Assembly: GCA_965248995.1 (NCBI GenBank) | Contig: CBDFKY010000006.1 | Coordinates: 447,260-511,259, forward strand | Source of the DNA: CBDFKY01 sp965248995 | GTDB lineage: Bacteria; Pseudomonadota; Alphaproteobacteria; Rickettsiales; UBA998 | DNA length: 64,000 bases | Reading direction: 5' to 3' | Part shown: positions 16,896 through 24,514 of the stretch, piece after piece | Layout: every line of letters starts with the position of its first letter | How positions within the stretch are numbered: position 1 is the stretch's first letter | Position numbers and translations under genes: made by a program | Notes under the pieces: generated by a model | What the model saw: the letters and a program-made list of their open reading frames with translations, nothing else | Database searches by the model: none | What the model was told of the DNA's origin: nothing

Positions 16896-17306
16896 TCATG
16901 CATCGTGGATGATCGCGGTATAGGACATATGGCCCCGCCTGCGGCGCTCTTCCACGTGGGCCGTTTCACTTTTGCGCAAAGTCAGGTTCACCATCTCGCC
17001 CACCGTCAGATTTAACGAATGCCACAGCAGCAACGATTCCACCCGCTGCATCACGTCGAAAAGCTCGGCGTTTCCATCGTAGTCCGACCATACTTCCAGT
17101 GCAAACACATGTTCCGAGATGCCTGCATTATATCCTGCGGAGCGGTTATGCCATGCATTCATCTGAACGACGATATACGGAAACGTCGCCTCAGGCGGGA
17201 CGTAATCAAACACACCGCTTACCGCGGCGCCGAGTACGGTATCGGTGCCGAGCCTTTCAATGACGGCGCGTTGCAGGGATTCCGTGAGCAGGGATAGAGC
17301 CGTCAT
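16896..17306 (-). CDS. DUF3168 phage/GTA tail-completion protein
   Basis: This 136-aa protein belongs to the DUF3168 family, the counterpart of gene 8 in the Rhodobacter gene transfer agent and of phage tail-terminator proteins. Recognisable parts are LQRAVIERLGTDTVLGAAVSG, VFDYVPPEATFPYIVV, and the tryptophan-containing strand FALEVWSDY. The start has GGAG about 9 bp upstream and overlaps the preceding gene by 4 bp. Confidence 0.82.
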   Translation of the reverse strand: MTALSLLTESLQRAVIERLGTDTVLGAAVSGVFDYVPPEATFPYIVVQMNAWHNRSAGYNAGISEHVFALEVWSDYDGNAELFDVMQRVESLLLWHSLNLTVGEMVNLTLRKSETAHVEERRRRGHMSYTAIIHDA

Positions 17307-17644
17307 AAGGATGATTCTCCAGCCGTTGAAATGCGGCATTCCGTAAAACGCGGGTCAAAGACGGAAGTTGCCACCCATTCGATCCGGTAGATGCTGCTGT
17401 TCAGTATACAGCGCATACTCGCATTCACCCCGTCATCCCGACGGATCGTCACCCGTTTCGTCACGCGTGATCGGAGCGTATCCGATTCGGAGGTTGAAGC
17501 TCCGTTGAACAGTTGTACGTACGCCCAGCGGGTCGCGTAAGCTTCCCATGCCGACTGAAAGCCGCCTATTCCGTCCGCGCTGCGTGCTTCCTGTTGAAAA
17601 AGGACCCGCTCTTTAAGCATCCCCGCATGAATTAAAGCGTTCAT
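17303..17644 (-). CDS. Phage/GTA head-tail adaptor protein
   Basis: This is a 113-aa head-tail joining protein (SPP1 gp16-like family, GTA gene 7 position). The typical N-terminus is LKERVLFQQEARSADGIGG then WEAYATRWAYV, followed by VTIRRDDGVNASMRCI. It overlaps both neighbours by 4 bp, so the trio is translationally coupled. Confidence 0.82.
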   Translation of the reverse strand: MNALIHAGMLKERVLFQQEARSADGIGGFQSAWEAYATRWAYVQLFNGASTSESDTLRSRVTKRVTIRRDDGVNASMRCILNSSIYRIEWVATSVFDPRFTECRISTAGESSL

Positions 17645-18174
17645 ACGCGAATCTCGCGGTAGGTTTCATAGGTCTGGATCGCCGCCGGTATGGGCGCGTC
17701 GGTGCCGCGCATATCGTAACACATGGCGAGATGCATCAGCATGGCCTGGCGCATGTCATGGTCGGGAGCGGCGGCATTCCCGGCATCGTAGGCGATGCTG
17801 ATGAGGGGACCGCAGAGCGGCGTATCCACATGTAATAACGACGTGTTGAGCAACCGGTAAGCGGATGCGGGAACCGTCACCACGGCGCCGCTCTCGTCGC
17901 GGGTCTGGATCAGAGTGACGGAGCGGACGGGACGCATCGGCAGCGTGATGTCGCACGGCAGGCTCTGCAGGTAATCCACCTGCCAGCTCTGCTCTACCAG
18001 CGCGCGTCCGATCATCTCTTCGGCATGGCAGCGTACCGCCACGATCATTTCACTGATGAGCAGGTCTTCTTCCGTATGGTCGACCCGCAGATAAAGTTTC
18101 GCCTCGGCAAGGGTGATGAGTTCCGCAGGCGCGGATGACGTACGTCGCAGGGCGAAATAAGGGGTGGGTGACAT
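17641..18174 (-). CDS. Phage/GTA head-tail connector (gp6/phiE125 gp8-like)
   Basis: This 177-aa connector family protein has the N-terminal ITLAEAKLYLRVDHTEEDLLI and AEEMIGRALVEQSW, then the beta segment LPMRPVRSVTLIQTRDESG. In the Rhodobacter GTA, gene 6 of this type stands directly before genes 7 and 8, as here. Portal, protease, capsid, terminase and tail genes of a GTA are all absent from this window. Confidence 0.82.
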   Translation of the reverse strand: MSPTPYFALRRTSSAPAELITLAEAKLYLRVDHTEEDLLISEMIVAVRCHAEEMIGRALVEQSWQVDYLQSLPCDITLPMRPVRSVTLIQTRDESGAVVTVPASAYRLLNTSLLHVDTPLCGPLISIAYDAGNAAAPDHDMRQAMLMHLAMCYDMRGTDAPIPAAIQTYETYREIRV

Positions 18175-18257
18175 GGTTCCTCGCGGGGCTGAATGATGCC
18201 CTCATCTGTGACGATGGGAGGAACGGGCCGGAAGGGGTAAAAATCAGATGCCCGGTA

Positions 18258-18884
18258 CTATTTCAGGGATCGCGGCGTACAGCGCAGCACGCAGCTGTGA
18301 AACAGCCGGTCCCATAACACGCGGTTATAGTTCCCGTTCAGCATGGGCCAGACCATCAGGAACTGCAGCAGTACCGGAACGATATAAAACAATTCGCTGA
18401 GCGAACTGTAGGACATGTCCAGTGAGGAATCGGTAGAAAAATTTCCGGGAATCACATGGAGAATTTCCCCGGACCCGAAGATCAGCATGATGAGCGTCGG
18501 CGTTGAAAAGACGATGAACCGTCCGATAGCCGCCACGGGTGAGAGGGTGCCGCCGAAAATGTCGGCAACGTAGATGCGCATCAGTCCCTGACCCGGAGTG
18601 GCACGAAGTGATGAGGCGTTCCACAGCGCGACGTAAGTTCCCCACGTCAGGAAAAACCATAAGGGCAGGGACGGCATCGGCTGGTGCGGAGACAGGGAAA
18701 AAAACGTGGCCGCTTTAGGAAAGGCGTACCATACCAGCGCCGTGATGATCGCCATATCGATCATGAAAGCCAGCAGACGCCTTGCGGCGCTCGCTACCAG
18801 GATGTCGGAGGCAAGCGGCAGGGAACCGGCATTCCCGGTTCTGGAAGGCCTCTGCAGCGAATCACGTTCTGGTTTGTTGTCCAT
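18258..18884 (-). CDS. RDD family membrane protein
   Basis: This is a 208-aa integral membrane protein. The diagnostic RDD segment appears as ASAARRLLAFMIDMAIITALV, with a second motif RATPGQGLMRIYVAD before helix 3. There are four or five membrane spans. The role of RDD proteins is poorly defined; some affect ion or osmolyte transport. Its start region overlaps the end of the upstream gene by 23 bp, suggesting co-transcription. Confidence 0.82.
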   Translation of the reverse strand: MDNKPERDSLQRPSRTGNAGSLPLASDILVASAARRLLAFMIDMAIITALVWYAFPKAATFFSLSPHQPMPSLPLWFFLTWGTYVALWNASSLRATPGQGLMRIYVADIFGGTLSPVAAIGRFIVFSTPTLIMLIFGSGEILHVIPGNFSTDSSLDMSYSSLSELFYIVPVLLQFLMVWPMLNGNYNRVLWDRLFHSCVLRCTPRSLK

Positions 18885-19530
18885 GGGAATGGTATAGTGA
18901 CGCAATTCCCGCCAAAGCTCCAGCGATATTTGGCAAAACCATCGCCATGCCGTCACGGGCGATGCAGGCGGCGTCTTCTTTCGCCACACCCGTTTTCTCC
19001 AGGATCCGCTCCAGGTTCCTCTGTACTTCCTCGTTGGGCCGGGTGAGCATGGTGTTGAGCGTCAGCGCGCTGCCGAGCTGTACCGTATGATCCCATATCG
19101 CGGCGCTGAGATAAGGGTTCGAGATGCCGCCTTTTCCGGATTCGGAAAGTTTCATGCCCAGCTGATGATCGAAAAAGCGCATCAGTACCGCCTGGGCGGC
19201 GATGGACAACCCGGTACGGATTCCGTTGTCGATGAACGCGTCCGCGTAGATATAGGCCCTGTCTTTCGGAGCGGCCGCATGGCGGAGGGCCGTTTCCTTG
19301 TCGGTCTCCAGGGCCGGAAAACTGTCCGCCAGAGAGTCAAGCTGCGGTAAGACGGGCGTGAGCGCGTGGGCGAACGCCTTTTTCACCGGTTTGAGCGCCG
19401 TCTGATGATCGACTAAATGCGCAGCGCCGAGAAACACCGTCGCACTGCATATTTCGGTCGCGATACGACTCGCCGTAATGGCGGCAAGCGGGTGCCTTTT
19501 GGCGGCGGTGACGATGGATTGCGGAAACAT
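18862..19530 (-). CDS. Uncharacterised protein (222 aa)
   Basis: No family is recognised. It is mostly helical, with three moderately hydrophobic stretches (AAITASRIATEICSATVFLG near residue 15, GLSIAAQAVLMRF near 112, MAMVLPNIAGALAGIASL near 195) and charged connectors. It sits between secF and the RDD gene on the same strand, overlapping the RDD start. It has no signal peptide. Confidence 0.6.
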   Translation of the reverse strand: MFPQSIVTAAKRHPLAAITASRIATEICSATVFLGAAHLVDHQTALKPVKKAFAHALTPVLPQLDSLADSFPALETDKETALRHAAAPKDRAYIYADAFIDNGIRTGLSIAAQAVLMRFFDHQLGMKLSESGKGGISNPYLSAAIWDHTVQLGSALTLNTMLTRPNEEVQRNLERILEKTGVAKEDAACIARDGMAMVLPNIAGALAGIASLYHSHGQQTRT

Positions 19531-19630
19531 GAAGAAGCGTTTAATCCGAATAATAATATTTTACTATTCTATCACACGGCGGGTAGCGATGTCATGACAG
19601 TTTCATGAAAACCCGCTGAAAATTAAGAGA

Positions 19631-20575
19631 TTAACGGGCAGTCTTGAGCGCAGGTTTGTCGTCGGCCAGGAAAACGCCTTTCGGAAGGGAAAAGATTTTC
19701 AGGACCGGCGCCGAAACATAAATGGAGGAATAGGTTCCCACGATGATCCCCACGAACAGCGCCAGCGAAAATCCGCGGATCACTTCCCCGCCGAGCCAGG
19801 CCAGTACGGCGGCGGCGGCGATGGCCGTGGCACTGGTAAGCAGGGTGCGGGACAATGTCTGGTTGAGGCTGAGGTCGATGATCTCTTCAACGGTTTTATT
19901 ATTATGCTTGCGCATGTTTTCGCGGATGCGGTCATAAATCACCACGGAATCATTCATGGAATAGCCGATCACGGTGAGAATGGCCGCCACCGACGTCAGG
20001 CCGAACTCGAGACGGCTCAGTGCGAAAAACCCGATCACGATGATGGCGTCATGCAGTAACGCGAGCAGGGCACCGACGCCGAACTGCCATTCGAAGCGGA
20101 ACCAGATATACAGCATGATACCCCCCAGCGCGCAGGCGAGGGACAGCAGGCCGGACTGCAGCATTTCCCTGCCGACCGCCGGGCCGACATAATCCACCCG
20201 CCGGAATTCCACGCTTTTCCCCAGCTTCTCGTTCAGCGTCCGCTTCACTTCCTCCACGATCGCGCTTTGCTGCTTGAGAGGATTTCCCTTCATGCGGATC
20301 AGCACGTTGTGTGGATCCCCGAACAACTGCAGGTTGGTCTCGCCGTAATCCGGATGGTTGAAGAGGGGACGCAGGCTGGCGAGATCCGCAGGCTGTTCGG
20401 TGCGGATCTCGAACAGGAGGCCACCGGCGAAATCGATGCCGTAATTCAGGCCGCGCGTCGATATCAGGCCGATGATCGCCAGCATGAGGGCGACGGAGAT
20501 ATAGGCGGCGGGCCGGGCATAGGCCATGAAACGCCACCGCTGATCCTGTGAAATAAAACGTAGGGCAAGTTTCAT
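19631..20575 (-). CDS. secF: Protein translocase subunit SecF
   Basis: SecF with SecD uses the proton gradient to assist Sec export. GLNYGIDFAGGLLFEIRT is the SecD/F signature after helix 1. The periplasmic P4 part and helices 2-6 follow, including ALLHDAIIVIGFFALS and VIGYSMNDSVVIYDRIREN. At 314 aa it is complete. SecD and YajC, the usual neighbours, are not in this window. It lies 85 bp downstream of virB4-2 on the same strand. Confidence 0.95.
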   Translation of the reverse strand: MKLALRFISQDQRWRFMAYARPAAYISVALMLAIIGLISTRGLNYGIDFAGGLLFEIRTEQPADLASLRPLFNHPDYGETNLQLFGDPHNVLIRMKGNPLKQQSAIVEEVKRTLNEKLGKSVEFRRVDYVGPAVGREMLQSGLLSLACALGGIMLYIWFRFEWQFGVGALLALLHDAIIVIGFFALSRLEFGLTSVAAILTVIGYSMNDSVVIYDRIRENMRKHNNKTVEEIIDLSLNQTLSRTLLTSATAIAAAAVLAWLGGEVIRGFSLALFVGIIVGTYSSIYVSAPVLKIFSLPKGVFLADDKPALKTAR

Positions 20576-20660
20576 GGGCGTACGAAAAGCTCGGATGGGT
20601 AATCCCTGTTGATACGACAGCTGGGCGATTTGTCAAGCGTTGTCGCCGGAAGAACCCCGC

Positions 20661-23063
20661 TTATTCGCCCCAGTCGAGTTTTTCATCGTCCTCATCAGCG
20701 GACGACTCGTCCGCAGGTTCCGGCTCGTTTGAAGGCACTGAACCGCTCAGGATCTGGATGTACCCTTCCAGGCCGGCCAGATTCATTTCCCCAACGACCG
20801 TTTCCCCGGGACGGCGGACAAGAAAGTGCCGTTCCGTGGTTTCCATCAGTTCGAGGTAGGAAAATTCGATGTCGCTCAATCCGAACACGGTGATATATTC
20901 CTCGCAAGGGTCCTCGTTCGGCAGATAAATCTGGGTGACGGTCTTCTGGATCATCGCCTTGGTAAGCGGCGTCTGCCCTGAATCCTCGATATCTTCCGCC
21001 ATGGAAAGCAGCATGGTGTTCTTACTGCTCAGATAATCCATCCAGCCGTTGATGTCGGAAGCGATATGCGTCTGCGAAAGCACCCGCCAGCCTTCCGTCA
21101 CGACGATGATGGCGGGTGATCCGTCGAGCCGGTCCGTGACCTGTTGAAAGAGCAGGGGAACCACTGCCGGCTGCAGCATTTCATCGCTGATGATTTCGTG
21201 CAGCAGGAAGGCGTTCAGCGCGTTTCCTGAAATGACACCCTTGTCCCGTGCGGTAAACAGATGGCCGTATTTCCCGCCTTCTTGCCAGGGAGCGGTGGCA
21301 TGCACCCAAGAAGGGGCACCGTTTCGCGCCATTGTGACGAAGGAAGCAAAATGCCGTTCATGTTCGGGCAGGGAGAAAATCTGTTCGACCGCAGATCCGA
21401 GGGCGGCTTTATCTTCCTCGGTCGGAGCATAACCGCAGGTTCGTGCCAGGATGCCCAGCCAGCGGCTGAGAAACAGGCGGTTACCGTTCGTATCCCGCAG
21501 GGTGAAAGGGTTCAGCCAGCCTTTCCTTTCTGCGGGCCGGAACGTGGCGACCGTACCGCCCAGCTGTTGCATGAGCAGGGCGCTGCGTCCGGTCACGTCG
21601 AAATAATAAAGTTTCGGCTTGAATTTCATCGACTGACTTAACAGGAAATGCAGCAGCAGGGTCTTTCCGGAGTTATGCGGTCCTATGAGCGCGGAATGAC
21701 CGACGGTGCCCACGTGGAAATTGAAATAATACGGAGTGCCGCTCGCCGCATGGAACGTGGTGACTGCCGGACCCCAGTGATTGTCATGCGCAGAGCCGAC
21801 CGGCAGGTTATGCAGGTTGGCGAAGCCGGCGACATGTGAGGTGTTCGTGGCTTTCATCCGGCTGACGAAGATGAAATTACCCGGCAGCTGCGCCCAGTAG
21901 GTTTCCTCGAAACGCAGGTCTTCGCGGATCACCACCATGCCGTAGCGCGCGAAGTAAGCGATGGTTTTGCGGATGTTTTCTTCCAGCAGGCTTACCGTAT
22001 CGGAAAGCAGGAACAGGGTCAGCTGCTGTTCCCCGAAATCGTTCGGATTGTTGCGGTTGCTGTCCACGATGTTGGTCAGTTCGGAAAGGCGCGAGATATC
22101 CGGGTCTTCGCTGAGGCGCTGGTAATTGTACAGTTCCTGGAATTCGAACGATACCTTGTACGGATTGACGAAGTTGACGCACTGGGTGATGATGAATTCG
22201 ATCGGCAACTGCATGAACTGGTCGATCACGCCGAGGGACGCTTCCTTATATTCCTTCAACGTCAGGATACTGCCGAAACGGCGCTTGCCGAGCGAGGTGC
22301 GTACTTCCATCGCGTTGAAAGCAAAAGTAATTTCACCCGTGGTAAGGTACATGGACAGATCCATTTCCACCACCGGCATCGGGCGGTCGACGAAATTGAT
22401 CAGTTTTTCCAGGAAGCGAAGCTGCTGGGAATAATAAATTCCGTTTTCCTTATACATGCCGAGGCGCTGGGCGCCGTATTCCACCAGGTCATCCAGAATC
22501 TTGCCGACGGTCTCGTTGAGAACGACGAAGATGGAGTCCAGATATTCATTGCGGTTGACCAGTTCCTTGGAGGGAAGCAGCCCCCGCAGGAACGTTTTGG
22601 GGTCACGGATGCGGGAAGACTGTCCTTCATGAACGATGGTGATGAACACCTCGTTCACATATTGCTGATGAAAATCGTTCTGCCGGATCCACGCCTCATT
22701 CAATTGGATAGGAAATGCGTTAGCTTCAAACTCTCCGGAAGGGGCCACGCTGATGTTCTTGCGGATAGTATGCAGCCAGATGGCGAACGAATCGTTCGGC
22801 ACATGGCGCTTCAGGGATTCGCGGATGAGCGCGCGAAGATCGCCTTTGTCCGCGCCCACCACTTCGCGCATCAGGCCGGTGACTTTCAGCGTCTGGCACA
22901 GTTCACCGTTTTTGGTGATGATGGTATGTTCGTCGAAAAAAGAGGCATACGGTACGAAGTCCGATTCTTCCACGTCGTCCGTGATGTCACGGAACATCTC
23001 CAGGTTCTTGTGCCGCAGCTTCTGCTGCCGCGAGAGCGTGAAACGGGTCGCAGGGTTTAACAC
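20661..23063 (-). CDS. virB4: VirB4-like T4SS ATPase paralogue with degenerate Walker B
   Basis: This 800-aa protein is a VirB4/TrbE-family ATPase of the cytoplasmic base of a type IV secretion system and a clear paralogue of the gene at 34776. Landmarks are shared (ETYWAQLPGNF, VAGFANLHNLPVG, HWGPAVTTFHAASGTPYYFN). Walker A is intact (GPHNSGKT, residues 461-468). Walker B, VLDEAW in the other copy, is VVTEGW here (residues 654-659), so the magnesium aspartate is lost. The FATQS motif has become LSMAE. It is probably not fully catalytic and may act as a structural partner, as inferred for second VirB4 copies of Rickettsiales. The C-terminus adds an acidic tail. It follows the virB2 pilin gene. 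Confidence 0.93.
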   Translation of the reverse strand: MLNPATRFTLSRQQKLRHKNLEMFRDITDDVEESDFVPYASFFDEHTIITKNGELCQTLKVTGLMREVVGADKGDLRALIRESLKRHVPNDSFAIWLHTIRKNISVAPSGEFEANAFPIQLNEAWIRQNDFHQQYVNEVFITIVHEGQSSRIRDPKTFLRGLLPSKELVNRNEYLDSIFVVLNETVGKILDDLVEYGAQRLGMYKENGIYYSQQLRFLEKLINFVDRPMPVVEMDLSMYLTTGEITFAFNAMEVRTSLGKRRFGSILTLKEYKEASLGVIDQFMQLPIEFIITQCVNFVNPYKVSFEFQELYNYQRLSEDPDISRLSELTNIVDSNRNNPNDFGEQQLTLFLLSDTVSLLEENIRKTIAYFARYGMVVIREDLRFEETYWAQLPGNFIFVSRMKATNTSHVAGFANLHNLPVGSAHDNHWGPAVTTFHAASGTPYYFNFHVGTVGHSALIGPHNSGKTLLLHFLLSQSMKFKPKLYYFDVTGRSALLMQQLGGTVATFRPAERKGWLNPFTLRDTNGNRLFLSRWLGILARTCGYAPTEEDKAALGSAVEQIFSLPEHERHFASFVTMARNGAPSWVHATAPWQEGGKYGHLFTARDKGVISGNALNAFLLHEIISDEMLQPAVVPLLFQQVTDRLDGSPAIIVVTEGWRVLSQTHIASDINGWMDYLSSKNTMLLSMAEDIEDSGQTPLTKAMIQKTVTQIYLPNEDPCEEYITVFGLSDIEFSYLELMETTERHFLVRRPGETVVGEMNLAGLEGYIQILSGSVPSNEPEPADESSADEDDEKLDWGE

Positions 23064-23122
23064 GGGGAATCCTTCCTATGACAGTCGATGAACTACTTGT
23101 TTTTCCTGGTCATACGACAAAT

Positions 23123-23154
23123 CCCCCGTACCGCACAAACGTGCGATACGGGGG
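23123..23154 (-). terminator. Strong hairpin between virB2 and virB4-2 (attenuator/partial terminator)
   Basis: A 14-bp near-perfect stem (CCCCCGTAYCGCAC with loop AAAC/GTTT) lies 24 bp after the virB2 stop and 60 bp before the virB4-2 start. On the transcribed strand it is followed by ATTTGTCG, so the T run is weak. It may protect the pilin message or reduce read-through, giving more pilin than ATPase. Confidence 0.6.
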
Positions 23155-23177
23155 AGATGAGAGTAGCGAGTACTACG

Positions 23178-23480
23178 TTAGCACCCAGCGGCGCTAGCTG
23201 GCTGCAGGGCTTGGATCAGCGGCGCTGCTCCGAATACCACTGCCACGCCGAGACCGACGATGATTGCCATACCCCAAGATACTTTACCCATCAATGCACC
23301 GATACCGATGATGATTACTGCCAAGGTTGCGATACCGCCACCCACCGGGCCGGTAAACCATTGAACAACGGCGCAGAGCGTAGTACCAATCGGGTTTCCA
23401 CCGGCAGCTGCCAGGTCTGGTACGAACAGAGTCAGCGCCAGTGCCAGGAATGCGAGGGATTGTTTGGTTGTTACGTTCAT
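23178..23480 (-). CDS. virB2: VirB2-like T4SS major pilin
   Basis: This 100-aa prepilin has a signal peptide (MNVTTKQSLAFLALALTL ... LAAA) and a mature part of two hydrophobic helices split by a short basic turn. The first is GGGIATLAVIIIGIGALMG, the turn is KVSWG and the second is MAIIVGLGVAVVFGAAPLI. This is the TrbC/VirB2 pattern. AGGAGAG precedes the ATG. An AT-rich promoter region lies upstream and a hairpin downstream, before the virB4 paralogue. It is expected to form a pilus or surface filament. Confidence 0.88.
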   Translation of the reverse strand: MNVTTKQSLAFLALALTLFVPDLAAAGGNPIGTTLCAVVQWFTGPVGGGIATLAVIIIGIGALMGKVSWGMAIIVGLGVAVVFGAAPLIQALQPASAAGC

Positions 23481-23698
23481 TATGCTCTCCTAAAAAGATA
23501 ACTAATTAAAGATGTAGATGGAAAATCCAGATAATCACTATCAGTATTTACCTAAAATTAGTTATACCATCTAATTGTTACGATTTTATTACAGTCGCAA
23601 GTACTTTATAAAAAATTATTATAAAGTTATCATTTATTACTTAAACGATAGTGTTAATCACTTTTTTTTACTGAACCGCACAGTATATCATGAAAATA
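23481..23698 (-). promoter_or_regulatory. AT-rich leader/promoter region of virB2
   Basis: This 218-bp gap is far more AT-rich than surrounding genes. On the minus strand it holds a TATAAT hexamer (23618-23623) and TATAAC (about 23563-23568), neither with a convincing -35 at the right distance, and the ribosome site AGGAGAG just before virB2. No ORF or stable RNA is recognised. Confidence 0.4.
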
Positions 23699-24394
23699 TT
23701 ACCGATAGCTGAACAGAAGTGAATAATACTGCTTCAGCCATGTTTTAGCGATGGAAATGTCGGGATGCAGGGCGCGGGTCGTCTGCCAGAAGGCCGCGCT
23801 GTGGTCGTGATGCAACAAATGGGCGCACTCATGTGCCACCACATAATCGATCACATGCAGGGGAGCGAACACCAGACGCCAGGAAAACATCAGTTTCCCG
23901 TCGCTGCTGCAGCTGCCATAGCGTGAGACCGGGTCGCGCAGGCAGATGGTGGGAGGGGCGTTCAACGCAGCGAATACAGGTTTCGCAAGCAGCATGTCGA
24001 TACGTCCGTCGATATAATCTTTCAAAATCGTGCGAAGGGTGGAAACAATGAGGCGATGGCAGGTGCGCGCGGTCGCCGGAATCACCAGATGAGGCATGTC
24101 GGATAGCGTTGCCTCCTGAACGCGCGAAAGAACGTGAAGTTCTCCCAATATGGGAATGATGGAGCCATACTGCAGCGGCACCGCTTCGGGCAGAGCGCTT
24201 ACATACCCTTCCATGGAAGAAGCGTATTTTTTCACGAACGCGTGGACGGTACGATGTGAACTGCCTTTCGGACAGCGAACCACGAACATGCGTTTCAATG
24301 GATGAAATCTCATGCTTATCTTTCTGCCGCGCGTATGATACTCTACGGTGAAAGGAACGGGACAGGTATCCTGAGTAAGAAGAGTGGTTGCCAT
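23699..24394 (-). CDS. YgjP-like zinc metalloprotease-fold protein (DUF45/M48-like)
   Basis: This is a 231-aa protein of the UTP pyrophosphatase-related/SprT-like group. The zinc motif HECAH (VVAHECAHLLHHDHSAAFW) with a third ligand histidine downstream is intact. RDPVSRYGSCSSDGKLMFSWRLV, the family hallmark, precedes it. The N-terminus RGRKISMRFHPLKRMFVVRCP also fits. It reads into the virB2 leader on the same strand, but the long AT-rich gap suggests separate transcription. The cellular role is uncertain. Confidence 0.87.
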   Translation of the reverse strand: MATTLLTQDTCPVPFTVEYHTRGRKISMRFHPLKRMFVVRCPKGSSHRTVHAFVKKYASSMEGYVSALPEAVPLQYGSIIPILGELHVLSRVQEATLSDMPHLVIPATARTCHRLIVSTLRTILKDYIDGRIDMLLAKPVFAALNAPPTICLRDPVSRYGSCSSDGKLMFSWRLVFAPLHVIDYVVAHECAHLLHHDHSAAFWQTTRALHPDISIAKTWLKQYYSLLFSYR

Positions 24395-24514
24395 CGTCCC
24401 GCCATTTCATTAATAAAAGGACTGAATGTCAATACTGTCGAAGAGGCGTGCATACACAAGCTTCGATCGTGTTTTCATTTCTTTTGAAGAAATTTTCTCC
24501 GTTTCAGGCTTGCC

